64,000 bases of DNA from Gemmatimonadota bacterium (GTDB lineage Bacteria; Gemmatimonadota; Gemmatimonadetes; Gemmatimonadales; Gemmatimonadaceae): NCBI GenBank assembly GCA_016712265.1, contig JADJRJ010000028.1:806001-870000 (forward strand), given 5' to 3'. This document shows positions 45,601 to 54,023 of the stretch, piece by piece. The number at the start of each line of letters is the position of its first letter. Positions within the stretch are counted from its first letter, which is position 1. Under the pieces are notes generated by a model. It did not search any database. It saw only the letters and a list, made by a program, of their open reading frames with translations, and was not told the origin of the DNA. The position numbers were made by a program, and so were the translations under genes.

Positions 45601-45799
45601 GCTGAACGGCGAGGTGGGCACCGGGGCGGGCGACGTGGCAGGTGGGGCCGACTTCAGGCCCACGGACACTCAGGTCCAGGTGCACGCGGAGATCCGCAAG
45701 GACCTCGCGACGGCGCGACAGAGGTTCCGTCAGCTCATGGAAACGGAGATCAAGGCGTTCAACGACCTGATGCAGGGGAAGGCCAAGGTCGTGATGTAG
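42608..45799 (+). CDS. VPS10/BNR-repeat 'glycosyl hydrolase'-like secreted propeller protein
   Basis: A 1063-residue exported protein with the signal peptide MRFPTLAFPLLVLAGPALAQ. BNR/sortilin-like repeats are abundant: GGVWKTTDGGRTF, GIYKSTDGGMTWK, SSDTGKTWTR, WRTDNGGGEWK, SRDGAKTWT, KTTDYGKTWSR, SFDDGKTWT. They form one or two large propellers. Residues 840-1060 are a C-terminal Ig-like and helical part (KDLNESVDMINRLEALRKQV). The family is common among secreted proteins of Gemmatimonadota and Bacteroidota; enzymatic activity is unproven. Confidence 0.88.
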   Translation: MRFPTLAFPLLVLAGPALAQFRGGAQQVPAANPRFTYVGPNPAGRVSAIAGIPGDTMTYFAGGASGGVWKTTDGGRTFTPTFDEMPVQAIGSIAVAPSNPRIVWAGTGEAWAIRDSDMQGDGIYKSTDGGMTWKNSGLPESGRIGRVIIHPTNPDIVFACVLGRTTGPQEERGVYRTTDGGATWTRTLFVNPNTGCSGIDIDDKNPATVIAGTWEVEMKTWVMTSGGPGSGVFVSSDTGKTWTRQITGMPKSPVGKIDVAIAPSNPKRMYALIQTADQGSLWRTDNGGGEWKVVSWDRRLIGRAGFYIRVDVNPENDLEVLVANSSLLRSVDGGETFPFEGGGCGDCHDIWFDQRNPAHWAVTGDGGWGVTRNHGQAYAQFVLPVGQMYHVAIDERTPYWIYSNRQDCCTMRGPSDRPTPVPNVPSYNLRGGDQALPGMFGAIQRANMWEQSLGGCESGFTIPVPSDPELIWATCYGATVSLYDGRTGRARHVSPTIHTLDSAPNDTKYRCHWSAPIAIDPFDHNTVYHGCQVIFKTTNRGQSWTVTSPDLSTQDPSRIVSSGGIVGDNLGQFYGEVVFAIAPSPMQRGLIWAGTNDGLVWISRDGAKTWTNVTKNITGLKEWGIIRRIYPSTFEAGTAYIAVDYHLMDDRRPFIYKTTDYGKTWSRLSDALPSAHPLDYVLNVVENPNRKGMLLAGTGHAFHYSFDDGKTWTQFKDGLPAAPVSWIEVSKAMHEVVVSTYGRGLYVLRDFTALEQKDKVIADAAMHVYEPRPAVRLGRNGSADLIVQLKAAPRDSLILEVMDSTGTVVRTRRFRARAGMNRITWDLRYDGAKQPELRTLPPDNPHIWEEARFKGKETRGIFHWGIQGPQTAGALAAPGRYTMKVSADGQVATRQLTVVKDAAIPSSVADLQASTRMQQEITKDLNESVDMINRLEALRKQVEDQVKSNSGNAEVVARLKSLDSTMWSVENILLSRADVHSDDKYFMERYRVYMNLVWLNGEVGTGAGDVAGGADFRPTDTQVQVHAEIRKDLATARQRFRQLMETEIKAFNDLMQGKAKVVM

Positions 45800-45819
45800 T
45801 CGCGGGAGGTTGCGACCGG

Positions 45820-45846
45820 CGGGCTCCGGGGTCCACCCGGGGCCCG
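45820..45846. terminator. GC-rich hairpin between convergent genes
   Basis: CGGGCTCCGGG pairs with CCCGGGGCCCG around GTCCA, an 11-bp stem with one T-G wobble, followed on the plus strand by TTGTCGTT. It lies between the BNR gene (ends 45799) and the minus-strand lipoprotein gene (ends 45856) and could terminate both. Confidence 0.65.
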
Positions 45847-45855
45847 TTGTCGTTC

Positions 45856-46281
45856 CTACTCCACCCGGATGCGCCGGATCACGTCCACACCGGTTCCATC
45901 AAACCGGTACCCGCGTACGATGACCCGCAGCTCTGCGATCGGCGTGGGCCAACTCGCGGTGATGGTGTTGGTGACCGTCGCGAGGTCATCGGTGCACGGC
46001 GTATTCGGGCCGACGGGCTGGAGCCGTGGGAGGATGAGGAAGAAATCGGTCCCGACACTCGTCTCGGGAACCCGATGCTTGAGGCACGAGGAACTCCCGA
46101 ATACCGCGTACCGGATGGTGAAGGTCGCACCGGCCCGGACGACCGTAGGGACGTCGAGTACGGTGCCGTTGGCCCCGAACGCCTGTGTCTCCACGACCGG
46201 CCGTGGCTCGACCCCGGGCTCTGTGGTGTGTGGGGTGGCGCAGGCGGCGGCCGCGAGCACGAGCAGGGCAGGGAGGCGCAT
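45856..46281 (-). CDS. small lipoprotein of unknown function
   Basis: A 141-residue protein with a lipobox at LAAAAC near residue 14. The mature part is a short beta-sandwich-like domain with one cysteine pair (SSSCLKH and NTPCTDD). It ends IRRIRVE. I do not recognise a family. It is divergent from the amidohydrolase gene with about 100 bp between starts. Confidence 0.65.
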   Translation of the reverse strand: MRLPALLVLAAAACATPHTTEPGVEPRPVVETQAFGANGTVLDVPTVVRAGATFTIRYAVFGSSSCLKHRVPETSVGTDFFLILPRLQPVGPNTPCTDDLATVTNTITASWPTPIAELRVIVRGYRFDGTGVDVIRRIRVE

Positions 46282-46384
46282 GGGAGACAGGAGATGATAC
46301 CAGAAGACCGTCGAGGAAGGCGCGGACCACTACCGGCTCGTCCCGCGGTGGGTCATCGTCCGCCCAACTGAGCCCCGCGCCTCG

Positions 46385-48286
46385 ATGCCCGTCACCCTCG
46401 CTGCCCTCCTGCTCGCCACCGCCGCCGCGGACTCCACGCGCTGGGTCGTCACCAACCACGGGCGCCCGGCGGGCGAACTGGTCGCGACGACCCGCGGCGA
46501 CTCCCTCATCGTTCGCTTCGTCTTTCGGGATCGCAATCGCGGAACCCGCATCGAAACTCGGTACCGGCGGAGTCCGGCGGGGGCGCTGATGAGTGGGGAG
46601 TCTCGACCGATCCTCGGGGCCGGCGACGTGGGATCGCCGACAGAATCCTTCCAGGTGCAGGGCGATTCGGTGATCGCGGGGGACACACGGCGCGCGCTAG
46701 CGCCGGGGGCCTGGGTTGGGCTGCGCTCCTCGACGCCCTGGGAGACCGCGGCGATGGCACGCCACCTCCTCGCGCGACCCACCAGGACCGCCCCGCTGGT
46801 CCCCGTGGGTGAGGTTCGCGCGACGGTGATCGCGGACACGACGCTCCGGGTGGCTGGACGCCCCCTGCGCGCGCGGCTCGTGATGATGGATCGTCGCGAC
46901 GGCAATCCACCGGTTGGCGTCTGGCTCGACGCGCGGGGGGAGTTGCTGGCGACCGAGGTACAGTGGTTCATCGCGGCCCGGGAAGAGGCGCGTCCCCTGT
47001 TGCCGGCGTTGCGCCGGGTGGAGTTAAGGTGGCGTGAACGAGAGGCTGCCCGCGTGTCGGCACTGGCCCGGACGCGCACCGGCCGCGTCGTCGCGTTCAC
47101 GAACGCCCGCCTGTTCGACAGCGACGCGGGTGTGGCGCGCGAGGGGCAGACGCTAGTGGTGGATGGCGATCGCATCAGCGCGCTTGGCCCGTCGGCGTCC
47201 ACGGCAGTGCCTTCGGAAGCCACCGTCGTCGACGCACGTGGCAAGACCATCATCCCCGGGATGTGGGACATGCATGGTCACCTGCAGGTCTCCAACCAGA
47301 CGCACGGTTCCCTCCTGCAACTGATGCAGGGGATCACCACCGTGCGCGACCTGGCGGCCGACGAAGACGTCGCCACCTCGCAGCGCGACCGCGAACGGGC
47401 GGGCTCGCTCGCCTCTCCCCGCATCATCCTGGGTGGATTCCTCGAGGGGCCCCTCGCGTGGGCGGGACCGACCGAGGCGCTCACTGCCACGGAAGCCGGC
47501 GCCCGCGCGTGGGTCGCACACTACGACTCCCTCGGCTACAAGCAGGTCAAGCTGTACAACCTCGTGCATCCAGACCTGGTGCCGACGATTGCCGCCGAGG
47601 CGAAGAAGCGGGGGATGAAGCTCAGCGGGCACATCCCACGCGGGATGTCGGTGCGGGCTGCGGTGTCGTTAGGCTTCGACGAGGTGCAGCATGCGGCGTT
47701 CCTCCTCTCCGACTTCTTCCCGGACTCGCTCTATCTCCCTACGATGCGCGCCTACTCGGCCGTCGCGACCGCCGTGGCCCCGACCTTTGACGTGGACAGC
47801 CCGGGGATGAAGTCGCTGATCGCCTTCCTTGCAGAGCGAAAGACGGTCATCGACGGCACCTTCAACCTCTGGATCGGCGGAGGGGCGGCGATCGTTGGTG
47901 CTGGCGGGTCGAACAACCAATCCCGTGCGGACTCCACCTACCTGAAGCTGATCACGCGCCTGTACGAGGCTGGGGTGCCGCTGGTGGCCGGGACGGACAA
48001 CGCGAACGGGGTCACCTATCGCCGCGAGTTGGAGATGTACGTGCGCGCCGGCATTCCCCTCGCGCGCGTGCTGCAGATCGCGACGATCGATGCCGCCCGA
48101 TTCATGGGTGAGGAGCGCGACTACGGCAGCCTGCAGGTGGGGAAGGTCGCGGACCTTGTGGTGATCGATGGGGACCCGCTGGCGCGGTTCGCCGACCTTG
48201 CCCGCGTGGAAACGGTGGTCCGTGGCGGACGGGTCTACGAAATGAAGGACCTGCGACGCGCCCTGCAGGGGCGCGTTGATCCCTGA
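46385..48286 (+). CDS. amidohydrolase-family protein, periplasmic
   Basis: A 633-residue protein. A short hydrophobic N-terminus suggests export. Residues 17-225 are a beta-rich domain of unknown function. The amidohydrolase domain begins with FTNARLFD and has the metal site IPGMWDMHGHL, the lysine region QVKLYNLVHPDL, HIPRGM, LVAGTDN with the metal Asp, and the C-terminal GKVADLVVIDGDPL. It resembles imidazolonepropionase-like (HutI-type) hydrolases with an added N-terminal domain. The substrate is unknown. Confidence 0.85.
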   Translation: MPVTLAALLLATAAADSTRWVVTNHGRPAGELVATTRGDSLIVRFVFRDRNRGTRIETRYRRSPAGALMSGESRPILGAGDVGSPTESFQVQGDSVIAGDTRRALAPGAWVGLRSSTPWETAAMARHLLARPTRTAPLVPVGEVRATVIADTTLRVAGRPLRARLVMMDRRDGNPPVGVWLDARGELLATEVQWFIAAREEARPLLPALRRVELRWREREAARVSALARTRTGRVVAFTNARLFDSDAGVAREGQTLVVDGDRISALGPSASTAVPSEATVVDARGKTIIPGMWDMHGHLQVSNQTHGSLLQLMQGITTVRDLAADEDVATSQRDRERAGSLASPRIILGGFLEGPLAWAGPTEALTATEAGARAWVAHYDSLGYKQVKLYNLVHPDLVPTIAAEAKKRGMKLSGHIPRGMSVRAAVSLGFDEVQHAAFLLSDFFPDSLYLPTMRAYSAVATAVAPTFDVDSPGMKSLIAFLAERKTVIDGTFNLWIGGGAAIVGAGGSNNQSRADSTYLKLITRLYEAGVPLVAGTDNANGVTYRRELEMYVRAGIPLARVLQIATIDAARFMGEERDYGSLQVGKVADLVVIDGDPLARFADLARVETVVRGGRVYEMKDLRRALQGRVDP

Positions 48287-48314
48287 TGGATCTTGTCGCG
48301 GGGGGTGCCGCGGG

Positions 48315-49299
48315 CTATTGCGGCACTCGGCGCGACGAGTAGGCGACCCCGTCGGGGGTGGCGCCCGCGGCCACATGTCCCACGATCGCGCGTGTCGCCA
48401 GGTCGATGATCGCGACGCGACCCTCGTTGCTTAATGAAAGGAAGGCGTGCCGCGCCCCGGCGCCCAGGGTGATCCCCTGCGGGCCGGCCCCGTCGAGCGT
48501 GAGGCGCGAGAGTTCCCGCTTCGAGGCCCGATCGACAAAACGCAGGGCATTCCCGCGATAGTCCGGGAGCATCACCGTTGCGTGGTCCGGGGTGAAGAGC
48601 ACGCGGTACGGCCAGCTGAACCCTTCGGCCGCCGTCGTCACCGCGCCTGACGAGAGGTCCACCGCGCTGACCTTGCCGGTGGCGTTGCTGCCGACCCATA
48701 CCTCGCGACCGTCCGACGTCACGTTGATCGCCTCGGGCTGCGCGGGCACGTCGAAATCGGCGCAGCACCGCACCAGAGACCAGGTCAAGCTCAGACACCG
48801 TGTTGCTCCCGATGTCACCGGTGTAACCCCGACGTCCGTCGGCGGTCACGCCGACCATGTGCGAGCCGGCCTGGTTCGTCATGGCCACCCGCACGATGGC
48901 CCCGCTGCGGAGGTCGACCGTGAGCACCGCGCGATGCGTCTCGGATGTCACGGCGACGAGTGTGTCACCGGGCAGGAAGACGATCCCGTGGGGACGGCGG
49001 TATTCGCCCAGGGGAATGGTCTTGCGTACGGTCTTGCCCATGACGTCGATCACTGTGAGCGACTGGCCGGGGATCTGCGCCCCGTAGTCGGTTACGACCG
49101 CGGTCCGCCCATCGGCCGACACGACCACCTCATGTGGGCCCTGGCCCGTGGGCAGGGTCGCCAGCGTGCGGCCACTGGCCAGGTCGATGATCGTGGCGGT
49201 GGCTGGCGTCTTGTTGGTCACGATCAACGTGCCGCTGACGCCGGGGGCCTGCGCGGCGAGCGCAACAGGGAGGACGGCAAGCACGGGGAGCAGGCGCAT
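48315..49299 (-). pseudogene. YVTN-type beta-propeller protein, frameshifted
   Basis: From the ATG at 49299 (signal peptide LLPVLAVLPVALAAQ) the frame carries YVTN-like repeats (TLIVTNKTPATATIIDL, RPHGIVFLPGDTLV, SHMVGVTADGRRGY). At the AAA run at 48754-48756 it shifts: SELDLVSGAVLRRF continues in the other frame as DVPAQPEAINVTSDGREVWV to 48315. Deleting one base of the three-base run restores a propeller of about 328 residues. The disruption may be a sequencing error or a true mutation. The gene is convergent with the amidohydrolase. Confidence 0.8.
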
Positions 49300-49482
49300 G
49301 AGCAGGGGTTCGGGTACCGAACACTGTCCGTCGACTCGACCGGGCACAACCCGCACGCGAGCGGCGACAGCTGTCACCCTGTCCCCGCGCCTCGCGCGGC
49401 ACTACCGTTGGCAGCAGGGGCGACGGCGTGAGCCCGCGTCTCCTTCGCCCTCACTTGCCACGCGCGGCCACCTGTCATCCCT

Positions 49483-49506
49483 CCCTGATGCCCTGATGCC
49501 CTGATG
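49483..49506. repeat. 8-bp tandem repeat (CCCTGATG), three copies, overlapping a start codon
   Basis: Units at 49483-49490, 49491-49498 and 49499-49506 each contain an ATG. Because 8 is not a multiple of 3, the three ATGs are in three different frames, and the third is the start of the DUF3052 gene. Confidence 0.9.
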
Positions 49507-49920
49507 CCAACCGCCGGTTACTCGGGAACACCGCTCGCCAGGAAGCTCGGCATCGTCGCCGGCAGTGTGGTCTGCACGTCAGGGGCGCCAGCCGGTTACG
49601 CCAAGCTCCTCGCTCCGCTCCCCGACGCCGTCACCTTCTCCACGCGACTCTCCGCGCGAACGGACATCGTGCACCTGTTTGTCACGGATCGGGCCGCGAT
49701 GTCCAAGGCCCTGGCGGGCTATCGAACGAAGATCCGCCAGGACGCTGCGGTGTGGGTCTCGTGGCCCAAGAAGTCCGCCAAGGTGCCAACCAACATCACC
49801 GAGGACGTGATTCGCGAGGTGTGCCTGCCAATGGGATTCGTGGACATCAAGGTCTGCGCGGTGGACGAGACCTGGTCGGGTCTCAAGCTGGTCATTCGCA
49901 AGGAACTCCGAACGACGTAG
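49504..49920 (+). CDS. DUF3052 family protein
   Basis: A 138-residue protein of the DUF3052 family, recognised by the N-terminal GYSGTPLARKLGI, the middle VWVSWPKKSAK and the end VDIKVCAVDETWSGLKLV. The family is conserved in bacteria but its function is unknown. The start codon is the third ATG of an octamer repeat, so slippage could alter translation. The next gene (DUF2277) starts 8 bp after its stop. Confidence 0.88.
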   Translation: MPTAGYSGTPLARKLGIVAGSVVCTSGAPAGYAKLLAPLPDAVTFSTRLSARTDIVHLFVTDRAAMSKALAGYRTKIRQDAAVWVSWPKKSAKVPTNITEDVIREVCLPMGFVDIKVCAVDETWSGLKLVIRKELRTT

Positions 49921-49928
49921 AGGCGCTC

Positions 49929-50201
49929 ATGTGTCGCAATATCAAGGTCCTGCACAACTTTGCCCCGCCGGCGACAACCGATGAAGTGCGCGCGTCGGCA
50001 CTGCAGTTCGTGCGCAAGCTTAGCGGGACCAGCAAGCCGTCGCGCGCGAACGAGGCCGTCTTTCATGCGGCCGTTGAGGAGGTCGCCCAGGCCGCGCAAC
50101 GCTTGCTGGATGGACTGGTCACCGCGTCCCCTCCGCGCGATCGCGCGACCGAGGCCGAGCGAGCACGGGAACGCTCTCGACGCCGTTTCGGGAACGCGTA
50201 G
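49929..50201 (+). CDS. DUF2277 family protein
   Basis: A 90-residue protein starting MCRNIKVLHNFAPPAT, with LQFVRKLSG and ANEAVFHAAVEEVA; this is the DUF2277 signature as I know it. The function is unknown. It begins at the ATG at 49929, eight bases after the DUF3052 stop, which suggests co-transcription. Confidence 0.88.
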   Translation: MCRNIKVLHNFAPPATTDEVRASALQFVRKLSGTSKPSRANEAVFHAAVEEVAQAAQRLLDGLVTASPPRDRATEAERARERSRRRFGNA

Positions 50202-50253
50202 GAAGTTCGTGCTTCCTCGTCTTTTCCACGGGGCGCACCTCGAGACGTAGCGC

Positions 50254-50784
50254 CTACGGCGCCATCAGCGCGCGATAGCTCTGTCCCTTTGCGGCATAGC
50301 GGCCCGGGATGGAGCGAGCCATCTCGAGGTGCTTGGCCGTGGCCGGTCCGATCAGCCGCGCCGGCACACCGGCCCATAGCTCACCGGCCTTCACGCGCTT
50401 GCCGGGTGAGATCACGGCGCCAGCGGCGATGATCGCGTCGCGCTCGATGACCGCTTCATCCAGGACAATCGCTCCCATACCAACGAGCGCGCCGTCCTCG
50501 ATCGTGCAGCCGTGGATGATCGCGTTGTGTCCGACCGTGACGTTGGCGCCGATGACCGTTGGGGAGACACCGCCGCTCGTGTGCACGAGGGTCAGGTCCT
50601 GGATGTTCGTCCCCGCGCCGATGCGAATCGCCTCCTCATCGCCCCGGAGCACGCATCCGAACCAGACGCTGGCCCCGGCGCCGATCGTCACGTCCCCGAT
50701 GATCGTGGCATTCGGCGCAATGAAGCAGTCGGCCGCGATCGTGGGCATGACCCCGTTCCACGGCAGGATGATCGGGCCGCTCAT
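50254..50784 (-). CDS. gamma-class carbonic anhydrase-like hexapeptide protein
   Basis: A 176-residue left-handed beta-helix protein. Hexapeptide repeats run throughout (IIGDVTIGAGASVWFG, VLDEAVIERDAII). The three zinc-ligand histidines of gamma-carbonic anhydrases are present: HTSGG, and H-N-A-I-I-H in TVGHNAIIHGC. Its ATG at 50784 overlaps the stop of the BKACE gene (ATGA), so the two are coupled. It may hydrate CO2 or act as a acyltransferase-like scaffold. Confidence 0.88.
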   Translation of the reverse strand: MSGPIILPWNGVMPTIAADCFIAPNATIIGDVTIGAGASVWFGCVLRGDEEAIRIGAGTNIQDLTLVHTSGGVSPTVIGANVTVGHNAIIHGCTIEDGALVGMGAIVLDEAVIERDAIIAAGAVISPGKRVKAGELWAGVPARLIGPATAKHLEMARSIPGRYAAKGQSYRALMAP

Positions 50785-51665
50785 GCGCTCCTCGTTAGGC
50801 CGAGCAGCGCGCGGGCTTCGTCCGCCGTGGCCACGCGACATCCCTTGGCATGCACGATCTCGGCGGCGCGTCGCACAAGCGCCGCGTTGTCCGGCGCGAA
50901 GACCCCCTTGTCGATGTAGAGGTTGTCCTCCAGCCCCACGCGCACGTGCCCGCCCAGGTCGATCGCCGCCTCCACCATGGGAAACTGGTGCCGTGAGATG
51001 CCGAAGGCGGCCCAGGTTGACGCCGCTGGCAGCAGCGAGCGCATGAACGCCATCGCCTCGCGCGTGGCCGGCATCGCCCACTGGATCCCCAGGCACAGCT
51101 GAAAGTGCCCGGGTGGGCTGAGGTGCCCCTGCTCGATGAGGTGGCGCGCCAGGAGGATGTGCCCTGGTTCAAAGACCTCGAGTTCGGGGAGCGACCCGGC
51201 TTCACGAATGCGCGCCGCCATGGTCCGCAGGTGATCCGGCGTGTTGATGAACGCCGTCTCGCCGAAGTTGAAGGTCGCCACGTCGTAACTGCAGATCGCC
51301 GGCCGCAGGTCGATGATGTGCTTCGTGCGATCCTCGGGTGAGGTGAAGTTCGATGCTGGGTCGGCGATGCGCGGGTTCTCCGCGCCCGGGATGAAACGTG
51401 CGCCGTACCCCGTGGTCAGGTTGATCACGCAGTCCTCGCCGCTGGCCGCGATGCGCTCGACCACCTCGGCGTACAGGGCGGTGTCGCCGACCGGTTCGCC
51501 CGTCTGTGGGTTGCGGACGTGGATGTGGACGATTGCGGCACCGGCCCGGACCGCCTCGATCGACTGCGTGGCGATCTGCTCCGGAGTGATCGGGATGTTC
51601 GGGTGGATCTTGTAGGACGGCTGCGAGCCAGTGACGGCGCAGGTGATGATGACGGGGCGGGACAT
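50781..51665 (-). CDS. BKACE-family beta-keto acid cleavage enzyme
   Basis: A 294-residue protein of the beta-keto acid cleavage family (DUF849), whose founding member Kce acts in lysine fermentation. Zinc ligands are in VHIHVRNPQTGEP, and the C-terminal GHVRVGLEDN-x-Y carries the Glu and Asn of the family. Others: CVINLTTGYG, ELEVFEPGH. The substrate is not set by the sequence. It is divergent from a YfcC-like carrier gene. Confidence 0.88.
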   Translation of the reverse strand: MSRPVIITCAVTGSQPSYKIHPNIPITPEQIATQSIEAVRAGAAIVHIHVRNPQTGEPVGDTALYAEVVERIAASGEDCVINLTTGYGARFIPGAENPRIADPASNFTSPEDRTKHIIDLRPAICSYDVATFNFGETAFINTPDHLRTMAARIREAGSLPELEVFEPGHILLARHLIEQGHLSPPGHFQLCLGIQWAMPATREAMAFMRSLLPAASTWAAFGISRHQFPMVEAAIDLGGHVRVGLEDNLYIDKGVFAPDNAALVRRAAEIVHAKGCRVATADEARALLGLTRSA

Positions 51666-51757
51666 GGGTGGCGCAGGGGTAGGCTGCGAGAACCTACAGC
51701 CCCCCTAGCGCCGGCGCACGCTCACCCGCAACGTCTGCGACCCACGTCCCCGCGCCC

Positions 51758-53092
51758 CTGAGACTCCGCCTCCCTCATCCGCTCGTCCTCCTGACGGCGT
51801 GCGTCGCGATTGCGGCGGCGCTGACCTGGATGCTTCCGGCCGGGGAATTCGAGCGCCGGATGGACGACGCCACGGGCCGCGAACTCGTCGTCGCGGGGAC
51901 GTACCGCGCCACCGATCCGGCGCCGGTCTCACCGCTTGGCGCGTTGGTCGCCATTCCCCGGGGCATCGTGGCCGCCGCGGAAGTGGTGATCTCGATCCTG
52001 CTGGTCGGAGGTGCCTTCGCCCTCATCGACCAGATCGGTACGCTCGCGCGCGGCGCCGGGGCGATCGTGCGACGGTTTGCGGGGAAGGGGGTGTGGGCCA
52101 TTCCGCCTGTGGTGCTCCTGTTTGCGCTCTTTGGCGCCATGGAGAACATGCAGGAGGAGATCATCGCCCTGGTTCCAGTGCTGCTGGTCCTGGGGCGCGG
52201 GCTGGGGGTGAATGCCGTGACCGTGGTCGCCATGAGCGCCGGTGCCGCGGCGATCGGCGCCGCGTTCGGGCCGTCCAATCCCTACCAGGCGGGGATTGCC
52301 ATGAAGCTGGCGCAGCTCCCGTTGCTCGAGGGTGGCGGCGTGCGGCTCGCGATGTTCGTGGCCGGCGTGATCGCCTGGGCCGGCTGGACCATGTGGTATG
52401 CGACGCGGCATCGGGTGCCACCCGACGAGGAGGGCGCGCGCGACGTACCGGGGCTGACGGGTCGGGACAGCATCATCTTCGCGCTGATCGTGGCGACCTT
52501 CGGGCTGTACGTCGTTGGGGTGATCACCTTTGGATGGGGCTTCAACGAGCTGTCGGCACTGTTCTTCCTCGTGGCCGTGGTCGCGGGCCTCCTTGGCGGG
52601 CTTGGGCTCTCCGAGGCCATGTCCGGCTTCCTCAAGGGGATGGAGACGATGGTTGGGGCGGGGATTCTGGTGGGTGTGGCGCGTGCGATCTCGGTGGTTC
52701 TCGCCGACGGCAAGGTGATCGACACGATCGTGCAGGCACTGGCGTCGCCCTTGATGGACCAGCCGCCGGCCCTCGCCGCACTCCTGATGATTCCGATCCA
52801 TGCCGTCATTCACGTTGCGGTCCCAAGCGTCAGCGGGCAGGCCGCACTGACGATGCCGGTCCTCATCCCGGCGTCCGACCTCATCGGGTTGGCGCGGCAG
52901 GCAACTGTGATGGCCTACCAGACGGGAGCGGGGCTGTCCGAGTTGCTCATCCCCACCAACGGCGCGCTCATGGCGATCCTGCTGGCGGCGCGTGTTCCCT
53001 ATGGGCAGTGGGCTGCGTTCGCGGTGCGCGGCCTAGCGCTGGCACTGGCGATTGGCGTGGCGGGCACGCTGTTCATGACCTGGCGCGGGTGA
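51758..53092 (+). CDS. YfcC/DcuC-family membrane carrier, non-canonical start
   Basis: About 444 residues with 10-12 membrane helices of the YfcC-like (C4-dicarboxylate carrier-like) family. The first ATG (51830) would cut off the first helix. The frame upstream encodes LRLRLPHPLVLL and TACVAIAAALTW, a proper first helix, but there is no ATG, GTG or TTG between the stop at 51680 and 51830; CTG at 51758 is the likely start. Later features: GPSNPYQAGIAMKLAQL, VAVPSVSGQAALTMPVLIP, and TNGALMAILLAA. Function may be uptake of a di- or amino acid. Confidence 0.75.
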   Translation: MRLRLPHPLVLLTACVAIAAALTWMLPAGEFERRMDDATGRELVVAGTYRATDPAPVSPLGALVAIPRGIVAAAEVVISILLVGGAFALIDQIGTLARGAGAIVRRFAGKGVWAIPPVVLLFALFGAMENMQEEIIALVPVLLVLGRGLGVNAVTVVAMSAGAAAIGAAFGPSNPYQAGIAMKLAQLPLLEGGGVRLAMFVAGVIAWAGWTMWYATRHRVPPDEEGARDVPGLTGRDSIIFALIVATFGLYVVGVITFGWGFNELSALFFLVAVVAGLLGGLGLSEAMSGFLKGMETMVGAGILVGVARAISVVLADGKVIDTIVQALASPLMDQPPALAALLMIPIHAVIHVAVPSVSGQAALTMPVLIPASDLIGLARQATVMAYQTGAGLSELLIPTNGALMAILLAARVPYGQWAAFAVRGLALALAIGVAGTLFMTWRG

Positions 53093-53173
53093 CCTCGCGA
53101 GCCCCGGACTTCCTCGGCGTACACCGGGTCGTACATTGCGCCGCAACTCCACGACCGGCTTTGCCGCCACGCC

Positions 53174-54013
53174 ATGACTCCCGCCGACTCTGCCCCGACC
53201 TTTGTTCCCGGCCTCCTGTCGGGCAAGACCGCCTTCGTTGCCGGGGGCACCAGTGGAATCAACCTGGCGATCGCGCATGGATTGGCCGAGGCGGGTGCGA
53301 GCGTCGCGGTGTTCAGTCGAAACGCCGAACGCGTGGAGCAAGCGGCCACGGCGCTGCGGGCGCATGGCGGGCGCGTCGAGGGATACGTGGGCGATGTCCG
53401 TGAATTCGCCGCGATCGAGCGCGCCCTCGGGGCCGCGCGCGAGGCGTTAGGCGCCCTCGACATCGTCGTGTCTGGTGCGGCCGGCAACTTCATCTGTCCG
53501 GCCAACCAGCTCTCGCCGAACGGGTTCAAGGCGGTGGTGGACATCGACCTCCTGGGCACCTTCAACGTGTTGCGCGCTGCCTACGCGCACCTGGCGCGCC
53601 CGGGGGCGTCCCTGATCAACATCGGCGCCCCGCAGTCGACGGAGGCGTTCTTCGGGCAGGCCCACGTCTCCGCGGCCAAGGCCGGCGTGGATATGCTCAC
53701 GCGCTCCCTCGCGGTGGAATGGGGCCGGGAGGGCATACGGGTCAACGGTATCGTGCCTGGGCCGATCGAGGGGACGGAAGGGGTCGCGCGCCTTGCCCCC
53801 ACGGCCGAGATCCGTGCTGCGTGGGAACAGGGCAACCCCATGGGGCGGATGGGAACGGGTCGCGAGGTCGCCAATGTCGCCCTGTTTCTTTCCTCGCCGG
53901 CGGCGTCGTATGTAAACGGTACCATCATCTACTGCGATGGCGGCCAGGTCCTCGGCGGCGCCCGCGACTACCGGGCGGCCTGGGAAGCGCAGCAGGCCAC
54001 CGGTTCACGTTAG
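53174..54013 (+). CDS. SDR of the 2,4-dienoyl-CoA-reductase-like kind
   Basis: A 279-residue NADPH-type SDR. Cofactor loop AGGTSGINLAIA is followed by FSRN. In the catalytic region the usual Tyr is absent: FFGQAHVSAAKAGVDMLTR, as in peroxisomal/bacterial 2,4-dienoyl-CoA reductases, which keep the Lys but lack the Tyr. LAVEWGREGIRVNGIVPGPI is typical of that subgroup. It probably reduces an unsaturated acyl-CoA. The TAG stop sits in a GTTAGGC heptamer. The next gene starts 10 bp downstream. Confidence 0.85.
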   Translation: MTPADSAPTFVPGLLSGKTAFVAGGTSGINLAIAHGLAEAGASVAVFSRNAERVEQAATALRAHGGRVEGYVGDVREFAAIERALGAAREALGALDIVVSGAAGNFICPANQLSPNGFKAVVDIDLLGTFNVLRAAYAHLARPGASLINIGAPQSTEAFFGQAHVSAAKAGVDMLTRSLAVEWGREGIRVNGIVPGPIEGTEGVARLAPTAEIRAAWEQGNPMGRMGTGREVANVALFLSSPAASYVNGTIIYCDGGQVLGGARDYRAAWEAQQATGSR

Positions 54014-54023
54014 GCGCCCGCGC

